Positions 6,329 to 8,800 of a stretch of 8,800 bases of DNA are shown here, one piece after another. The stretch is from contig DHVR01000076.1 of NCBI GenBank assembly GCA_002412765.1, positions 1-8,800 of the forward strand, written 5' to 3'. The translations under genes were made by a program, and so were the position numbers. The notes beneath the pieces are model-generated. The model was not told the DNA's origin, made no database searches, and worked only from the letters and a program-made list of their open reading frames with translations. This DNA comes from Leptolinea sp. UBA5203. GTDB taxonomy: Bacteria > Chloroflexota > Anaerolineae > Anaerolineales > Anaerolineaceae. Positions within the stretch are counted from its first letter, which is position 1. Each line of letters starts with the position of its first letter.

Positions 6329-8101
6329 TTATTTAACCAAGCCCAGAATTTGTTCCCCAGATATTTCCACTACCAATGTTCCTGTACTGAATTCGGGAGC
6401 ACTTGCTAAGAAAAGTCGATTGTTTTCAAAAAAGTAAATAGTCTGACCATCCTGGCTCCACAGTGGCATGCCGGTAAAAAGGGGAGACAATTCAATTGGG
6501 TTGCTATTTTTTTCTGTTATCCAAAGGCCAGTATTCAAACTAGAAGACCATACCCAATACTCCCCGGTTGGTGAGGGGTACGGAGTCAATCCTTTGACTT
6601 CAGGCAGAATCTCCAGGTTGATGTACCCATACGGGCCATTGTAGTAAATATATGGAAGGCCCTCATCCCCATACACCGTAAAAAGATTGCCCTGGGGAAT
6701 GAAACGGATACCATAAGCGATTATTTGTTCAAATTTTTTGCGACCAATTTCACCCATGATCGGGCCGTCAGCACCAAGAACCGGAACGCTTTCACCGAAG
6801 ATCATCAAGCCAGGATCCAAAGGTTCGCTATTACCGCAATTATCGTATGTATATGCGACCGAAAACATTCCGAATTGGTTTTCGGGGTCATAGGCAACTG
6901 CAGTAAAACCTTCCTCAACAATCACCTGCTGGTCAAAACTGGTTACGTCCACAACCCGTAGATTGTACGCTCCACCACATAATCGCCCCCAACTATTGAT
7001 CAAAAAACGGTTGTTATCCATCCATGCCAAAAAATCTTCGCCGTTACTTTCTAAAGATTCCAGGAGGATTGCCTGTTTGGTTTGGAAATTATAAACCCAC
7101 AAACCCTCCATTTCGGCGCCTGCGCCAGTACCAAAGGTGTTTACGCTCAAATATTGGAGAAATTGCCCGTCTGGAGACCAATGTAAAGCAGAGGCATGTC
7201 CATCTTCTTCCGTCAGGCGAGTAACCGAATTATCAGATCGATCAAAAAGATAAACATCAGCGCTGTCGCCATCGCGGGCGGCTACAAAAGCTAATTGGGT
7301 GCCATCTGGAGACCAGGCCAGGCTGCCTATGGATTGTATAGAGCTATAAGCTTCAAAAGCTGGTTCACCAGGTGTACTTTCCATATCTGATTGGATGGTT
7401 GGTCCGCTCAATTCCAATTGCAAAAGGGTTATCTGGTTTACAAGATCCAGCACGACTAACATCGGGTTCAAGGAAGCTCCGCCAAACCCCGTGATATACG
7501 CGAAAAACTTCTTGTCTGGAGACATACCCTCATTAAAATCCCAGGGGGCATCCAACTGACCATAGCTGATTTGTGTTGCTGCACGTGTTTGCACATTCAC
7601 CATCCAGATTCCTGAACTGGTTATTGCAAGTGTGTAGTCTTCCGGAAGGTAACCTGATTCTTGAATTGTCTCATCTTGTGGAGAGGGCTGCGCTGCTTCC
7701 TCAGGGATCGGAGAATCGATTTCCGGTTCTGGCAATGCCTCGCTTGTATCTGAAAAGTCCTCCAAACCATCGGGTAAAACATCCTGCCAGGATTGACCCT
7801 GATTGCGCAGGTAAATGAAACCGCCGCCAACAACGGCAGCACAACAGCAGCCTAGAACTATCAGGGCGATCACAATGATCCAAATCCAGGATTTTGCAGG
7901 CTTTTTTGCTTGCGGTTGTTTCATTGATATTTCTTCTCTGGGTATGCCCACGCCACCCATTGACATCCCAGGGCTACCCTGCTGATTAACTGTTTGATGA
8001 ACGGTTTCCATTTTTGGAAGTTCGATGCTAACTGGCGCACCACAGTTTTCACAAAAACGATTTCCTTCAGGAAGTTTCTGGCCGCAATTTGTACAAATCA
8101 T
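6329..8101 (-). CDS. Zinc-ribbon, membrane-anchored protein with extracytoplasmic TolB-like beta-propeller
   Basis: This protein has 590 residues. The N-terminal zinc ribbon uses C3-x2-C6-x10-C17-x2-C20. A polar linker ends in the basic KKPAK. A single membrane helix follows at about 72-96 and contains CCC at 85-87. An acidic, Pro-rich spacer comes next (107-150). Residues about 155-590 form a beta-propeller of the TolB/PD40 type. Blade motifs visible are SPDKKFFAY (194), WSPDGTQLAFV (263), WSPDGQFLQYL (308), PSPTGEYWVW (509) and WSQDGQTIYFF (548). Basic residues before the helix place the zinc ribbon inside and the propeller outside. Propellers of this kind bind proteins or ligands and are usually not catalytic. 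C375 and C422 could form a disulfide outside the cell. It is the first gene of the cluster, so it may sense or recruit something at the surface and signal inward through the zinc ribbon; that role is inference. Confidence 0.88.
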   Translation of the reverse strand: MICTNCGQKLPEGNRFCENCGAPVSIELPKMETVHQTVNQQGSPGMSMGGVGIPREEISMKQPQAKKPAKSWIWIIVIALIVLGCCCAAVVGGGFIYLRNQGQSWQDVLPDGLEDFSDTSEALPEPEIDSPIPEEAAQPSPQDETIQESGYLPEDYTLAITSSGIWMVNVQTRAATQISYGQLDAPWDFNEGMSPDKKFFAYITGFGGASLNPMLVVLDLVNQITLLQLELSGPTIQSDMESTPGEPAFEAYSSIQSIGSLAWSPDGTQLAFVAARDGDSADVYLFDRSDNSVTRLTEEDGHASALHWSPDGQFLQYLSVNTFGTGAGAEMEGLWVYNFQTKQAILLESLESNGEDFLAWMDNNRFLINSWGRLCGGAYNLRVVDVTSFDQQVIVEEGFTAVAYDPENQFGMFSVAYTYDNCGNSEPLDPGLMIFGESVPVLGADGPIMGEIGRKKFEQIIAYGIRFIPQGNLFTVYGDEGLPYIYYNGPYGYINLEILPEVKGLTPYPSPTGEYWVWSSSLNTGLWITEKNSNPIELSPLFTGMPLWSQDGQTIYFFENNRLFLASAPEFSTGTLVVEISGEQILGLVK

Positions 8102-8131
8102 CGCATCAATCCTTTCATGGTACTTGGTTGC
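8082..8131 (-). repeat. Shared leader and start region, copy 1
   Basis: This is the partner of 6217-6266, with the same 30-base distance from the left end of the match to the ATG at 8101. AAAGG (8111-8115) is the probable ribosome binding site. Differences are scattered single substitutions with no gap, so the copies diverged from one ancestor rather than being assembled independently. Confidence 0.8.
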
Positions 8132-8351
8132 TTTAGAATGTTTTTTTCAATTGCATAATAACCAATAGAAGAACTAGCCTAGGCTTTATCCCAACAGTTA
8201 TTTTTATTGGTGATATTTGATTTGAGGAAGAGAATGATTCCGAAAAACTAAATCGAATGAATTTTACCAACTATTTCACAACAGAGGAATGATTGTTGTG
8301 GCAGAACAAAATTAACTGTAGCATACTTTCTCAATATTGCATCATTTTATC
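8102..8351. other. Intergenic spacer with inverted repeats, upstream of the cluster
   Basis: This is the 250-base spacer between the SWIM gene and the cluster, and should hold the cluster promoter if there is one. I see no convincing pair of -35 and -10 boxes. It contains a perfect palindrome AGCCTAGGCT (8176-8185), flanked at a distance by ACCAATA (8161-8167) and its complement TATTGGT (8205-8211). A separate 7-base hairpin CACAACA/TGTTGTG (8277-8283 and 8294-8300) has a 10-base loop. The hairpin has no T-run after it on the minus strand, so it is not a standard terminator for the SWIM gene. Confidence 0.5.
8277..8300. repeat. Inverted repeat downstream of the SWIM gene
   Basis: CACAACA and TGTTGTG form a perfect 7-base stem around a 10-base loop, about 50 bases past the SWIM stop codon. 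It could stabilise the 3' end of that mRNA or bind a protein. It lacks a T-tract, so I do not call it a terminator. Confidence 0.4.
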
Positions 8352-8800
8352 CTAGTCACCATCTCCATTACCATTGGTGGGTGTTCCGGATGTATCAGCA
8401 TACGCAATCATGATGGCGAATTGACTGATCAGGTCATAAGATTCTTCCAACTGGCCTTGCAGGGTTAATTGGGAGGAAAATTCCGGTTCTCCCAGGCGCT
8501 TGAGTAATGGTTGCGGTATGTTGGGCATGCGCACCTGGACATTAACCTGGGTCAAATCCTGTTGAACCTCCCAGAAGCGTTCGAGGGTCTCCGGAAAACG
8601 GGGGGCCTCCGATGTAGTCATCCGTGTAAGCGGCTCGTTATAGTCTATGGAAAGATCTGCTTCTGCGCCACGCCGCTGTCTCAATGCTTCCAGGATTTGA
8701 TCCTGGGTGCGACCACGCATACGGAAAATCAGAAATGGATCTTCATCAAAACGATCTCCGAGAATGTAATACGTCGCAGCAACATGCTTGCAAGGTGTGA
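8352..8800 (-). CDS. SWIM zinc-finger family protein, C-terminal part (cut by right edge)
   Basis: The frame ends at the TAG at 8352-8354 and stays open to base 8800, so the 5' end is outside the window. An internal ATG at 8720 is not the true start, because conserved sequence continues upstream. The edge region reads TPCKHVAATYYILGDRFDE, then DPFLIFRMRGRTQDQILEAL. This is the second half of a SWIM motif (C-x-C-xn-C-x-H; only the last Cys and His are visible) plus the conserved tail that follows it in these proteins. The remaining about 110 residues are less conserved and end in a Gly/Asn/Asp-rich tail (NGNGDGD). SWIM domains bind zinc and are thought to bind DNA or proteins. In bacteria these proteins often sit next to SNF2/Rad54-like helicases, so a helicase gene just beyond the right edge would be expected. 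It is separated from the cluster by 250 bases and is probably functionally unrelated. Confidence 0.85.
   Translation of the reverse strand, partial: TPCKHVAATYYILGDRFDEDPFLIFRMRGRTQDQILEALRQRRGAEADLSIDYNEPLTRMTTSEAPRFPETLERFWEVQQDLTQVNVQVRMPNIPQPLLKRLGEPEFSSQLTLQGQLEESYDLISQFAIMIAYADTSGTPTNGNGDGD

Noticed and set aside
8352..8720. A complete 122-residue gene starting at 8720
   Set aside because: The frame continues open upstream and encodes the conserved SWIM sequence PCKHVAATYYILGDRF, so the ATG at 8720 is an internal methionine and the gene is truncated by the window edge.

Overview
The window looks like chromosomal DNA of a Chloroflexota bacterium, probably of the class Anaerolineae. The evidence is protein style only. 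There is a two-helix membrane protein with a YPRTGY motif, a SWIM zinc-finger protein with the Chloroflexota-type tail after its CKH motif, and a membrane protein with an N-terminal helical module ending in RWW-x-C-x-P-x-G-G and WYDG-x-x-W. Base composition is moderately AT-rich. I see no rRNA, tRNA, CRISPR array, insertion sequence or phage gene. This assignment is a judgement from memory of the families, not a search result.

Every gene reads on the minus strand, so gene order runs from high to low coordinates. At the right edge is the C-terminal part of a SWIM zinc-finger protein (8352 to beyond 8800). After a 250-base spacer come five co-directional genes that I treat as one cluster. They are: a zinc-ribbon, single-helix protein with an outside TolB-like beta-propeller (6329-8101); a zinc-ribbon, two-helix protein with a PH-like tail (5502-6236); a four-helix protein with a WYDG module (4753-5433); a 1036-residue exported multidomain protein with a candidate Cys-His-Asp domain (1572-4682); and a soluble protein ending in two different zinc ribbons (572-1561). 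The gaps are 92, 68, 70 and 10 bases. A possible internal promoter lies before the second gene. A 305-base spacer then separates the cluster from the start of another membrane protein (1-266, cut by the left edge). That gene has a near-ideal sigma-70 promoter and overlapping palindromic operator-like sites.

The first two cluster genes share their upstream leader and their first 49 codons, including linker residues that carry no obvious function, and then diverge completely. This points to duplication of a leader plus zinc-ribbon module onto different C-terminal bodies. The last cluster gene carries zinc ribbons at its other end. From predicted topology, the propeller and at least the N-terminal domain of the 1036-residue protein face outside, while the zinc ribbons and the PH-like domain face inside. 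A membrane-spanning assembly that links an exported sensing or processing part to cytoplasmic adaptors fits this layout. No gene here matches a characterised system that I can name, and the biochemical role of the cluster is unknown.
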